From: Circinella minor
Taxonomy: Eukaryota > Mucoromycota > Mucoromycetes > Mucorales > Lichtheimiaceae
Assembly (NCBI GenBank): GCA_016758965.1
Contig: JAEPRB010000029.1
Coordinates: 1 to 64,000, forward strand
Direction: 5' to 3'
DNA: 64,000 nucleotides
The notes beneath the pieces are model-generated. The model was given only the letters and a program-made list of their open reading frames with translations, did no database searches and had not been told where the DNA came from. Below are positions 42,106 to 52,905 of this stretch, piece by piece. Position 1 is the first letter of the stretch, and each line of letters begins with the position of its first letter. The translations under genes and the position numbers were made by a program.

Positions 42106-42550
42106 TTGATCGATTGTCAAAAGGTTGTACCTTCTTTCCCCTACTTTTTTTTTTCTCTCTCAACTGCTCAGACAAAAAAAAAACATTTATACCCTTTTTC
42201 CGCCTTCTACAAAAAAAAAAATTCATTGTGTGTTTTTTTCACTTTAATTATATACAGGAATACCTTGTTCTTATTCAATTTTTCTCTTTGTCTTATTTTA
42301 CTGGTGTGTCTGTCATTTATTATTGTGCTTTTTTTCTTTCCATATATACTTTTTTTTTTTGGCTTTCCATATTATCTCAAATATGATAGAATAAATTATA
42401 GCTTGCATGAAAACAAAGAATATGCAAGTAGATTAAATTAATCGGAATTTCTAAATAGTTGATTATGAAAACATACAGTTACAAAACACAAGATACATTC
42501 AATATATATCAAAGTACAAAAGATACGTAAAACAGTTGGAAATAGTAAAT
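42106..42550. promoter_or_regulatory. RCE1 promoter and 3' flank of the aldolase-family gene
   Basis: The 445 bases are T-rich on the plus strand (a purine tract upstream of RCE1 on its own strand). No coding exon is supported. Confidence 0.4.
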
Positions 42551-43900
42551 TTATTCGAGACAATCAGGTTGCATCTTTGTAATCATTTGATAAAGAGGTT
42601 GGAATTGCATATAGCCAGCTTGTGCATCACCTATATTTTGATATACACCTCGTGCTACTTGATCATCAATAAGCTTCAAATCCTTCCATCCATTAGGATG
42701 AGCAGATTCTGCAAGAATTTGAGATTCACAACAACGTTCCATGGCCAAGAACCACCAGATGGCTTCATCCACTGTCTTACCAGTAGTTAGTAAACCGTGG
42801 TTTTGTAAAATGAGTGCCTTATTTGTGGGACCTAATGCCTTAACCAAATTTTGACCTTCTTCAGGAGTATATACAACACCACCAAAATCAGGATAAACAC
42901 TATGAGCACCATGGAATGCACATGAATCTTGTGATATAGGAAGAAGTTCACGTCCAAATGTTGAAAAGGTTCGTCCATAAATTGAATGACTGTATTTTTA
43001 GGTAATGATGTTTTTGTTTTAGATGTGTATTCGTATTGGATGGGTAAATTATAACCAGATAAAAAAAATGAAGAGTTGTATTTAAATAGAAAATTAAACT
43101 TACGTATGCACAGCACAAATAACGTCGTCTCTTGCCCCATGGATTGCTCCATGAATCATAAATGCAGCTTTGTTTACAACAGTATTACCACGAACAATTT
43201 TTCCTTGATGATCAACCAAAACAAGATCACTTGCTTTAATATGACCGAAATATTGAGCCAAAGAATTAACCCTTTTTTTTTTTTTCAGAAAAAAAATATC
43301 ACTGTAAGCTTTTTTTGAATGTCATGGTAATTAAAACTTATTTTCAAAATATTTACCAAAACAAGTCAGGATATTCTGGATCTCTGAAGGTCATGTGCCC
43401 AGCAACACCTTCATCATAACGATATAATGCCATCAATCTATCATATAATAATAATAGTATTAATTTGAAGATTTATTAATATTAAAAATTGTTACCAATC
43501 TTATGTGTAAAAAAAAAAAAAATTATAGATGCATACCTGAAACCAGCTGCTAATTTTTGTTTCATATGAGTTCGTTGTTCATGGAAACTCATAAATTTTG
43601 GTAAGCCTTGAATATGTACAGGCTGTTTTTCAGCTTCTCGTGCTTCTTCTTCAGTTTCAGATCCAGTCAATACAATTTGACGTTTTGATCTCAAAATGAT
43701 AGCATATCTATCAGGGGATCGATTTTGTTCAATAGGAACTTTAGGTTGTTCAGTAGATGGTGTAGTTGCTTCACTAAAAATACAAATAATAATTCATAAA
43801 GATAGTTACATTTTGTAAGATTCAATTAATGATATAATAAAACAATAGTCATATTAAACTTGTTACTGAAATTGATGTTCATATCCACATACGCTGACAT
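42551..43900 (-). CDS. Class II aldolase/adducin domain protein
   Basis: About five exons give roughly 311 residues. The first exon is only eight coding bases (ATGTCAGC), followed by a GTATGT donor and an in-phase acceptor before [11 protein letters not shown]. The domain is recognised by [39 protein letters not shown], then the metal-ligand region [18 protein letters not shown] (the HTH motif spans an intron) and [18 protein letters not shown], which carries the third histidine. Metal-binding residues look intact, so an aldolase or epimerase-like activity is possible, but in fungi this family is poorly characterised and the substrate cannot be inferred. Confidence 0.87.
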
Positions 43901-44612
43901 TGTAGATAAGATATTTTTGGAGAGTTAAAAAAAATCAGACAAAAACGTAGGAGTAATTATTAAGCAAGAAAAAAAAAATGATGCAAAAAATCAGATTGCT
44001 TTTTATATTTCAGAAAGGTTTTTTTAGTTAATCGGGGAATAAAAATGAATAATTTGTCTATCGTGCGTAGATTTTCCTCATATCTTCTCACGATGTTTTT
44101 TTGCGGAAGTTCTCACAGAAATAAAGTGTATTGGTAATCTTTTGACAAAATATGATTTGTTATTGCTCAATCTTATTTTACTTTTCTTGTTTAACCTTTG
44201 TAGTTGCTAGTTTTGATCTTGGTCTTGTATACAACTAAAAACATAAGTGCATTATATGTTTATTTATGAATGAATATTTATGTGCACTTGGTTGTGTTCA
44301 TTGCAATTGAAAAGTAGCGTTGTATGTGTACGTAATCCTATTGTAAATTCTTTACAGTACTATCTAGAAGAGCCTATACATTATTAATTAATTGATTAGT
44401 ATTTTATATATCTGTTAATGGAATTTGTATCCATAAATAATAGATTTGTGTTTTTATAAATAACAGTTGTTCGTGGGAAGTATCTCACTATACTTGTTCA
44501 TCAGAAGAATGGGCGTTGGGCTTGATGCTTCCGCCGGCGCGGGGCAACTTGATGTTTATATTATATACTTGATCACAGGGATTTCGCAAGGAAACTAAAA
44601 AAGAATAAGTGA

Positions 44613-44647
44613 ATGTCCCTGTGGTTTCTTTGTTATGTCCCTGTGGT
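44613..44647. repeat. 13-base direct repeat ATGTCCCTGTGGT, two copies
   Basis: The identical 13-mer occurs at 44613-44625 and 44635-44647, so the copies start two helical turns apart (22 bases). It lies more than 700 bases upstream of the aldolase-family start. It could be a paired factor-binding site or part of a relic repeat. Confidence 0.4.
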
Positions 44648-45215
44648 CAAACGTTATTAATGTTCCGCGGTTTATACCAAAATGAATCAAAGAAGTTAAT
44701 TTTTTGCTATTGACATTATTTATTTTATATATTAGCAGTGATTTTCTTTAGCTTTGAAAATCATTATATCAGTTCCGATTTTTTTTTTTTTTGACAGCTT
44801 GACACGAAATAATAATTGATACGTCAAATAAAAAAAAAGAATACGAAAAAAAGGGAGGTGAATAAAATATGGTTACCATCAGTGTCCAATATCCGGGCAC
44901 CGGAGTTAATCGGTGTTACCATACAGGAAGTGCCGTGATTTTGTCACCTTGAGAAAACTGAATGTCTGTCACCAAAAAATAAATGTCACTTTCCAAAGAG
45001 ATTAATGAAACTAAGTTAAAGATGATTGTTTCTTTAGTTTAAACTTACTGTATATTTTATTAAAGTGGAAGGTTGAAATGACCGGTACCTATGGTATGTT
45101 AAAGAATTAAGCTTGAAATGATGTGACAAAAAAAAAACAAAAAAGAAAATCAAAATAAGGAGAAAACAGAAATTAAATATGATAAAATGTAAAAAAGAAC
45201 GGGGATTAGAGAGAT

Positions 45216-45545
45216 CTAGAGATAATACAAATGTAAAACTGAGTTATTCAATACGTAATGTCGATTGTTGTTGTACGTAGGAATAATATTTATAGTTTCT
45301 TCTGATGCGGGTTTGTCATCGTCAAATAAATCATCCTGATGGCTCAGAAAGTCAATTTTTAGAAAGACCTGGATTAGAGCAGACCGTATTTTTGACCAAT
45401 TATCCATAGCAAGCCCCACCTCAGAACGAGGAAGACTATTGAGAATGTGATCTAAAGGTTGTATGTTGTATAGTAATAATGAAATGGTTTTGAATTTATT
45501 CAGTAACAGAGTGTAGGATTTGCTCAATAGAAAATGCCACCTCAT
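45216..45545 (-). other. Unrecognised 109-codon ORF
   Basis: An ATG-initiated frame. The middle part (PLDHILNSLPRSEVGLAMDN, then WSKIRSALIQVF) looks protein-like, and it ends in an Asn/Tyr-rich tail. No motif or family is recognised and no flanking exons were found. It may be a fragment of a larger relic. Confidence 0.25.
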
Positions 45546-46889
45546 TTTTCCTTAAGAGGAAGGCTGCAGTAGCTGCAGTAGATGTATTCAACATAGATTA
45601 TGTATTACCAGAAGAACCACATAACATGAATTTTATAGTTTCTTATTACTATTTCCATAACTCATTATGATATTTACTTCACTACGTAGTTATACTCATT
45701 TAAATTCTGAGCTAGCAAATATAAGAATTGCTTTCATAAGAAAAAAAAAATACTTATACAGCCCACCAAACCGATAATTTTGTTAACGGGAATCCACAAA
45801 AACTGCTTTTTAATTACAATTACTCGTTTCAATAGTTGTAGTAGTATATTGTATATATTTGATCAAACGAAGAGAAAATAATCAATAGAAATAATATAAT
45901 AAAAATAGTAATAAGGTGCATTCGATCAACCTGGCATAGTGACTACGTATAAAATAAAAACATTTAAAAGTTAATGTATAGCTGTCTATGCTTTAGTTGT
46001 TTGAACTTCGAGCTTGAGAAGTCATAAGTAAGCTTAATATACATATAGTATTTATTTACATTTGCTAGATTTATATACAGATAACATTTATTTACATTTA
46101 CTAGATTATAAAAAGCAAGTTCAATTTTACAGTACTCGATATGATGTTTATAAACTATGGAAAAAAGATAAGAAAACCTAGCGTCATATGGTCTCGTGTA
46201 GCTTTCCTCTAGCCTCTTGTTGTACCACTACTGTTATCTTCTTGTGCTACTACCCGCGGCTACTACAGGTTCAGTACAGTAAATTTCTATAAGTAAATGC
46301 TGCATGTTGTTCGGCGTCTGTCCGGGAAAGTCCGGTCACTCCTGCAGGAAATTACTGCAGAATTACTGAAGTCCTTAATAGCTGTATAGATAGTGTATAA
46401 ATGGTTGGATACGATGTAATTATATCAGATTGTTGTGTACGTAAGAGTTGAAATTACCTAATGTAGTATGTTTTCGGGGTGTCCGTAGTAGTTCTCCTCC
46501 CATAATGAAGTATAAATTACTGGTATATACAAACACTAGAAATGTAACTAAAATTTCTGATGAAATATGGTTTCAATATTGGTAAGAACCAATGTTACAA
46601 ATAAATTACTGTAAATCCTAGTATATTTCAAGTACAATCCAGTGAATATCTGTTTGAACCAATATATACAACTATAAGCTAAAGATAACTGAGTTAAATT
46701 AGATATATAAAGTAACTTAATTTTACCCACCAATTTCTCTTTTTTTACCGTGAATGGTGACGTCGAGTGAAGAGGATTGTTGACTTATGGTTCATTCCTA
46801 CTTCATATTTCAACGTTTTAAACGTTTTTTTTTTACTACGCATTTCACCATTTCACCACTTTTTTTTTTGCTAGGCGTTATCCATTTGC

Positions 46890-47071
46890 TGTTTGTGGGC
46901 AGGTTCGCTATCATTTTTGTCGCTTTTGTGACATCAAGAATTTTGTCAAATTCAAATGAATGGAAAGAAAACAAGGTAACAAAGCAGGAGGTTGGAACAC
47001 TGAAAAAAAAAACAAAAATTGGATTGATGATGCAATCGATTGAAAAATGCATCTTAAAAAGCAATATGTGA
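46890..47071 (+). mobile_element. ORF fragment with NEWK-type nuclease-like motif
   Basis: The right part of an open frame reads GRFAIIFVAFVTSRILSNS followed by NEWKENKVTKQEV and a basic helix. The pattern resembles the 'GRRxD ... ELSSNEWK' block I recall from multi-copy uncharacterised Mucorales proteins. That recollection is unverified. The frame is short and has no proper start, so it is at best a relic. Confidence 0.25.
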
Positions 47072-47398
47072 ACTTTTTTTCATACAGTTGAGTAACAAGA
47101 GAGATATTTATGCTTAGTGGGTGGTTTAAGAACCATTTGAACGGCCATTCTACTATTTCTTTGTCTTAAACGTTAGCATTAGGATGTTATTTTGTCCCTT
47201 TGGACTATAATACGTATAAGCATTGAAATGGGTTTCCGATTGCCTTGTGCAAAAAAAGCCTTCACATTTAGACGGACAAACTAGCAACTTCGTCTTGTGT
47301 AGATGATTACCACACTGATGCGAGGGAAGTCAAAAATATCATGAGCTACATATATACGTATTTCATACTAACCTTTTCATTTTTTATGATCTAGTAAC

Positions 47399-47911
47399 TT
47401 AATTAATGTACGTATTCAACCATTCATCAAACGACATTGCTGGGTATGTAGTGGTACTTTGACCAGTATCGAATCGGATGTCAGTGGTGATAAAAGACCA
47501 GATGGAGCCTTGACAAAACCCAACCAACTCTCGTATGATCCAAGTCTTGACTTTAGTGAAGCAAAGGTGGCCCATTCCACTACAAGCAATAATGATTTAT
47601 GGCATGATCTCCTGCGCTTAGGAATCTTTTGCATGTTTAGCTTTTCGTATCACGGATTTACCATTGTCTTCTATTTGATGCGATTACGTCACAATGGCAT
47701 CTACACCATGTATGAAATCGCAAAAGTATTATTCCCGCGTTCATTGGAAGAACTCTCATCATTTATATCGTTGAAAAAATTTCGATCTTTGGCTCAAATA
47801 TCCGAATCATTTTGGCGATTATGCAAGTTCATACCTGCCTCGGAAATCGATGTAATGATTAACAACAACTCTCGCTCTACGTACATATCTAAGTTTCTAC
47901 AATCTCATTGA
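47399..47911 (+). pseudogene. Relic of a multi-copy Mucorales protein with a PD-(D/E)XK-like motif
   Basis: An open frame without ATG at its beginning runs from about VRIQPFIKRHCWVCSG to a TGA after SKFLQSH, about 170 codons. It contains RPDG, then 18 residues later EAK, i.e. the spacing of a PD-(D/E)XK nuclease core, followed by NDLWHDLLRLGIF, GIYTMYEIAKVLFPRSLEEL and SESFWRLCKF. I recall similar segments from large dispersed, unannotated protein families in Rhizopus and Mucor, but this is memory rather than a search result. The missing start and apparent shortening after LRLGIF suggest a decayed copy. Confidence 0.45.
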
Positions 47912-48413
47912 TAGCAGCAAGAACAAAGGTAGAACTTGTGCCTTGCATTTTGAACAATAGTTTTTTTTTCAATCTTCTATGACTTATAATAAAAAAGGCT
48001 TATTGTTTTCTGAATTTTACTTATCTGATCTTCTGCATTGTTCTTGGTTTTAATGTAATTTATTGTGTTTGAGGATAGTTCATATTTATAAAAGTAATAA
48101 GTGTTCACTACTATAATAAAAAAAACAAAACAAGAAAGTTTCTTACGTATAATGAATTGTCCAGTATTAGAAAAAACTCTATAAAAGTTGTTGCGCAAGT
48201 TAATACTATTCAATTAGTTATATAACAATAAGCAGAAACACTGATTGTAATTATATAATTGATATAAACAAAGAAAATTTGGAACATAAGAACGATCATC
48301 CGTTTATAGTAGTTACTTGTATGAGAGTAGCTAGATTGTATAAATACTGAACAGGTTACGTAATATTAAAAGAGACGTTACTTATGACATTTATATATAA
48401 AAGATCATAGACA

Positions 48414-48716
48414 TGGATGAGAGTCATATGGATTTTAATGAAGATCTAAAAGGAAAATATTTGGTGGTGGATAAATGTACTATACATAAATTAAAACCGA
48501 TGAGATGAAAAAATTCGAAAGTCGTGGCTATAAGCTGATGCATCTGCCTCCATATTCGTCTGAATTAAACCCAATTGAACAGTTTTGGGCAATCTTAAAA
48601 GGACAATTGAAACACTACAAACTATTGACTGAAGAAAAATTGTCTAATAGAATTGCTGAGGCGTGCAATGCCATACCTGCTGAAATTCTATACAACTTTT
48701 CCAGTCATTCAATTTG
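48414..48716 (+). mobile_element. Tc1/mariner-type DDE transposase remnant
   Basis: Two frames carry successive parts of a transposase catalytic domain. The first, from 48414, has LKGKYLVVDKCTIHKLKPM, where the Asp of VVDK corresponds to the second catalytic acidic residue. The second, at 48505-48716, has SRGYKLMHLPPYSSELNPIE followed by QFWAILKGQLKHY, where the Glu of NPIE is the third catalytic residue. A frameshift at about 48505 separates them. No N-terminal DNA-binding domain was seen and inverted repeats were not found. This is a dead fragment of a Tc1/mariner (DDE_3 superfamily) element. Confidence 0.82.
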
Positions 48717-49413
48717 ATTTAACTTATTGTGATATTTCTCTTATTTCAAAAGAACAAAATTTCTAAATATAAAAGAACAATCATTTATGACTTAGTGCCT
48801 TCAAGTGTCATTTATTTTTTTGGTATGATAATACGTAGACATCCAGTTTTCTCAAAAATGACAAAATTTGCCTTTCTTACTCTACACGCATCTTTTCTCT
48901 CTTTTATTTCACTGGATCAATTTTAGTAATTAATAGATTATTGAACAGCTGTAATTTTAGCTTTCTTTTGACTCAGAACATCAGAACGTGGGGATTTTAC
49001 GTATAACAACATTTATATATTTCAATAATAAAATGTTTACTCGGTAATGAGTTCGGTAATAAAATAAATAAAAAAACATAAAAAAAATAAGATTAAGAGT
49101 TTTTCATTTTAATTCAGATACAAATTTATAATGATTAATAATAATGATAATACAAACGTACGTACTTATAATATATATATATATATGTTTTTCTGATATA
49201 TCAAAAAGAAAAAAGAAATGATGTATAATATAGATATCAATAGCATAAATGATAATACAACAACAATAACAATACTAGCTTCTACATGTCTATAAAAGAA
49301 AAAAAAATGGTGCTTTTTTTTAAAAAATGAGAAAATAGGATAAAAATATAATCTAAAGCGTCTATCCAGCAATAAAAAATTAATTGAAATGGAAGAATAT
49401 AAAAAAAAACTGT
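48717..49413. other. AT-rich spacer
   Basis: No coding exon. It contains poly-A and TA runs (near 49168-49187). It should include the 3' flank of the RING gene. Confidence 0.5.
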
Positions 49414-49974
49414 TTAAGTCATAATAGAGCGTAATCCATTGACACTGGAAGAAAATACGCGTTTGATTAATGGTGGAAAACCAGAAAAATGTTTGGAAGA
49501 AGCACTACGCGTTCTTCGATTAGATGGTCTTGTAGCAGCAGCAGAAGTAGTAGTAGTAGCTGCTTCTAAAGAAGATGTGAATTGATCATTTGATAATGGT
49601 TGCTGTTGCTGTGGTGATTGTCGCACATTCTCAGTAGTACGATTGCTACTGCTACTGGTGCTCCTACTAGTACTTCTACTGCTGCTACTACTGCTACTAC
49701 TACTACTACTATTGTTGCTGTTATTACGAGAGAATGTAGTAGCAATGGGTGTTTTTTCCGGAAATCCATCATCTTCATCTATCTCAACTTTTGCTTCAAG
49801 ATCAGAATAAGTTCGACATAATGGACATGAAAAAGCAGGGAAGCTTAACTCGATCCATGGTAACAAACATTTGAGATGGAATATATGAGCACAAGGTGCT
49901 ACAAATAGAGCTTGACTGGGTGCGATCGCATACAAGCAAATAGAGCATTCGGGGATATCGTCATGTTGTATCAT
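49414..49974 (-). CDS. Dma-type RING-finger protein lacking an FHA domain
   Basis: An intronless frame of 186 residues. The RING finger starts at residue 10: CSICLYAIAPSQALFVAPCAH, IFHLKCLLPWIELSFP and CPLCRTYSDLEAKVEID. All zinc ligands are present (C3H2C3 order). The wording 'FVAPCAHIFHLKC' and 'CPLCRTYSDLEA' is that of the Dma1/Dma2 (FHA-RING) ubiquitin ligases of fungi, which act in mitotic checkpoint and septin regulation. The FHA domain that normally precedes the RING is absent: only nine residues precede the first cysteine, and no upstream exon was found. The rest is Ser-, Thr- and Gln-rich with a polyserine run, ending in a basic segment. Confidence 0.82.
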   Translation of the reverse strand: MIQHDDIPECSICLYAIAPSQALFVAPCAHIFHLKCLLPWIELSFPAFSCPLCRTYSDLEAKVEIDEDDGFPEKTPIATTFSRNNSNNSSSSSSSSSSSRSTSRSTSSSSNRTTENVRQSPQQQQPLSNDQFTSSLEAATTTTSAAATRPSNRRTRSASSKHFSGFPPLIKRVFSSSVNGLRSIMT

Positions 49975-50508
49975 TCTTTTTGAGTGTTTTTGGTATTGCT
50001 TCTGTTGTTTTTATTGAGATGATGAGGGGGTCTATTGCTGTTTGGTGTAACTAATTATTATGATTAAAAGACCAGCTTTGTTAAAAAATGATGATGATGA
50101 TATATATAAAAAAAAATTGTGGTTCTCTAGATTTGGTTTGATATTGTTATTATGTTGTATAAATGTTCGTTTTATAAACTACAATATCCTTTTTTTTTTC
50201 TTTTTGTCGTTGCTGTTGTCCCTTTGTCGGGTGGCAATAATTAAAAGTACAAGATAAGCTGATATTTTAAAATTTATATAGGTTTAGATTATTGCTGTTT
50301 TATATAGTAGTAAAATTACTTTATTTTAAAAATAATAATAATATCAATGCTTAGTTTGGCGTTATATAACCTTTTCGGTCTTCCGTCGTATCATAATTCG
50401 GGATATTCTCGGTTAACAACTTTGATCTCGAATGATATAAGTCTGGATTGATCTGGCGATTATTATCATATTAGCCGAATTTAAGTATGGACCCTTGTTA
50501 TAGACTCC

Positions 50509-50539
<31 letters not shown>

Positions 50540-50907
50540 AAAGACCTAGCATTGTAAGTTAATTATACGTGACTTATGAAATATTTCACATGTTATATGT
50601 ATAATTTATCATCATTAGAAGACTATTCTTTTTTTTTTTTTTTTTTGGTGAAATGGGTTGATTTGTAAAAAAAATTGTGCTTTCTATTATTCAGAATTTT
50701 TATTGACATGATCATAATTTTCTTTGTTTATGAAATATACAATACAACAATACTATTGACAATAAAAAAAACGTTCTTTCAGTTAGATAATAATAATGAT
50801 AAAAACGACAAGTATACGAATTGGCAAAAAAAAAAAAAAATGGGTCGATTGCACGTTTATTGACAATTTCAAAATGAACTAAATCATATCGTGGTTCTCT
50901 CGCACGT
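49975..50907. other. Intergenic spacer between the RING and PRCC-like genes
   Basis: It contains the RING gene promoter, an AT microsatellite at 50515-50539 and a T run near 50631-50646. No coding exon was identified. Confidence 0.5.
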
Positions 50908-52736
50908 TTAAAAACCTAAATTTACGCATAGCAGAACATTAAAAAAAAAGGGGGGGTGAATAAGTAAATTTATGCAGGATGACTCTAGTACACGGATGCC
51001 AAAAAAAAAAAAAAAAAAAAAAAAACTTACCATATTTTCGTCTAGCTTCATTTTGTGCTGTACGTCCTGAAGCAAATTGTTCATCCAAACGATCTTGCAT
51101 ACTTTGAGCATGACTTATCAAAGACATAATATTATTCTTTTTCTTTTGTAAACCAGTTGCTTGAACCTAAATAATAATGATTTATATTTGTTAATATATA
51201 ATTATTTTACTGAAATTTATATATAATAATGATTTTACCTGTGAAGCATTAGTAACAAATTTAGGTGTTGATACAGGTTGTGCATTATATTTCCAATCTT
51301 GTTTAGTTGGTAAAATATCATTTTGATTCACTGTTTTGATTTGAATTTGTGAATCGCGACCTTTTCTTTTGCCCGTCAATCTCGTAATCTGTAATAATTA
51401 ATTTATGTGTTTCATGCCAGTTAGTAAACCGAATTCTCTTTTTTTTTTCTATTCCCCCTCCCACACACACCCTTTTCATCTCCCAACCTTTTTTTTTCTA
51501 GCCCTTCTAGACTATTTCTTACCCTTCACCCACCCCCTTTTTTTTCCCTCATTATATCTAAGTCTAGCACAACAATAATAACAACCAAAAAGAAAAAAAA
51601 ATGTATAAACTTTCTTACCGCAGTATCATCCAAATCTCCAAAAACACTTGATTCACTCTCATTTGTATTTGAAACTTGTCCGGGATTATATTCTTGTTGT
51701 TCTTGCTGTTGTTGATAATAATCTTGATAATAAGCTGATGGATCAGTACCATAAGAATACATGGCATTAGGATCCGAATAAGCATATGCATCTACGGCTG
51801 TTTGTTGCGGCTCAGATTGTTGTTGTTGTTGTTGTTGTTGTTCTTCTTCTTCTTGTTGTGATTGTTGTTGTGATTGTTGTGACTGAGTAGCTTTTCCTTT
51901 TTCTTTGGTTACTCGTGTGGGTATGGTATATGTTGATGCTGAAGTTTTTGTAACTGCAGGTGTTGTTTTTAATTCAGCACCTAATGTGAAGAAATAATCA
52001 TGTGTACAATTATGTGCTTTTGATTTAATAATGACCACGTTTTAACAAAACATATATCCACGTTTATACACGTGGGGATAACATTATTTCCTCTATTTTA
52101 CTTACCTAATCTAAAAAATGGTCCTGCATAACTGACGTCTTCATTATCACTTTCATCTTCTTTTACAATAGGTGTTTTAAAATCGATGTTTAATTCTTTA
52201 TCATTTTCGGCTTTAGATTCGGTAATTGGTTTTGAATTAGAGATATTACTAGGACGTGCAGTTTTGATCGATAAGGATGATGATGATGATGATGCAGGTG
52301 GTGTTACTGTACTATTATTCCCAGAATTCATTTTTGGTTTTGTAAAATTAAAGGATCGTTTTGGTGGCGGTAAAAGAGCTGCCAAACCCTTAGCACCTGA
52401 TCCGGAAGCTGTTGTTGCTGCTGCTTGTAATTTTTGTCGTTTTGCTCTTTTTTCTTGTTCTTCTTCATCGTCTGAATCTTGTGTCCCAGTAGGTAAATCT
52501 ACATAAAAAACAGATTTTTTCAATGAAGAAGAAGAAGAAGCAGACGACGAGGAGGTAGTTGTAGATTGGTTATTTTTAGGTGGTGGTAAAAGGGATCCTA
52601 ATCCCGATCCATTATTTAATTTCGAATTTGATTCTATTGTTTTTGTTGTTGTCACTGGTTTTGTTGTTGGTGTTGAATCTTCAATGTCTGAAGATTCTGA
52701 ATCAGAACTACCATAATAATTACCAACTAATGACAT
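50908..52736 (-). CDS. PRCC-family nuclear protein
   Basis: Five exons, including 52106-52736, 51619-51980 and a terminal exon of a few bases near 50908-50915, give about 428 residues. PRCC proteins are nuclear, associate with splicing factors and, in animals, bind a mitotic checkpoint protein. The N-terminal half is disordered with Ser and acidic tracts and two copies of an L-LPPPK motif (SLLPPPKNN, ALLPPPKRS). The C-terminal region is the conserved part: TGKRKGRDSQIQIKTVNQ, QKKKNNIMSLISHAQ and QNEARRKYGF. The terminal RRKYGF completed across the last intron supports the family call. A run of 25 A (plus strand) makes the pyrimidine tract of that intron. Confidence 0.78.
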
Positions 52737-52905
52737 TTCTATTTCTAATTATATATATATATAAAAAAAAAAAAAGATAATAAAAGAGAAAGAGAGAGAA
52801 TGATTCTATTTTTTTTAATACTCAGATACAATTTAAAACCATTTTTACGATTTTCGAGAAACTGAAACGTTTCCCCAACTTTTTTTTTTTTTATATAAGA
52901 AACTA
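52737..52905. promoter_or_regulatory. Short bidirectional promoter between PRCC-like and AP-1 mu genes
   Basis: Only 169 bases separate two divergent start codons. The interval has a TA repeat and A run beside the PRCC side and a T run just before the AP-1 mu start. A shared promoter is inferred from spacing. Confidence 0.5.

Larger units (their letters stand above)
43901..48413. other. Gene-poor relic region
   Basis: No intact gene is recognised across 4.5 kb. Contents are a 13-base direct repeat (44613-44625 and 44635-44647), a GC-rich patch near 44515-44550, an unrecognised ORF at 45216-45545, and two ORF fragments near 46890-47071 and 47399-47911 with nuclease-like motifs. The region looks like a graveyard of mobile DNA. 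Confidence 0.5.

Noticed and set aside
42832..43152. Alternative minus-strand frame suggesting a membrane protein in the aldolase gene
   Set aside because: It reads through an intron and out of frame; the spliced frame restores the conserved HTHS motif.
46290..46370. GC-richer patch with short direct repeats (GTCCGG) considered as a tRNA or element end
   Set aside because: No tRNA-like fold or B-box could be drawn, and no matching second end was found.
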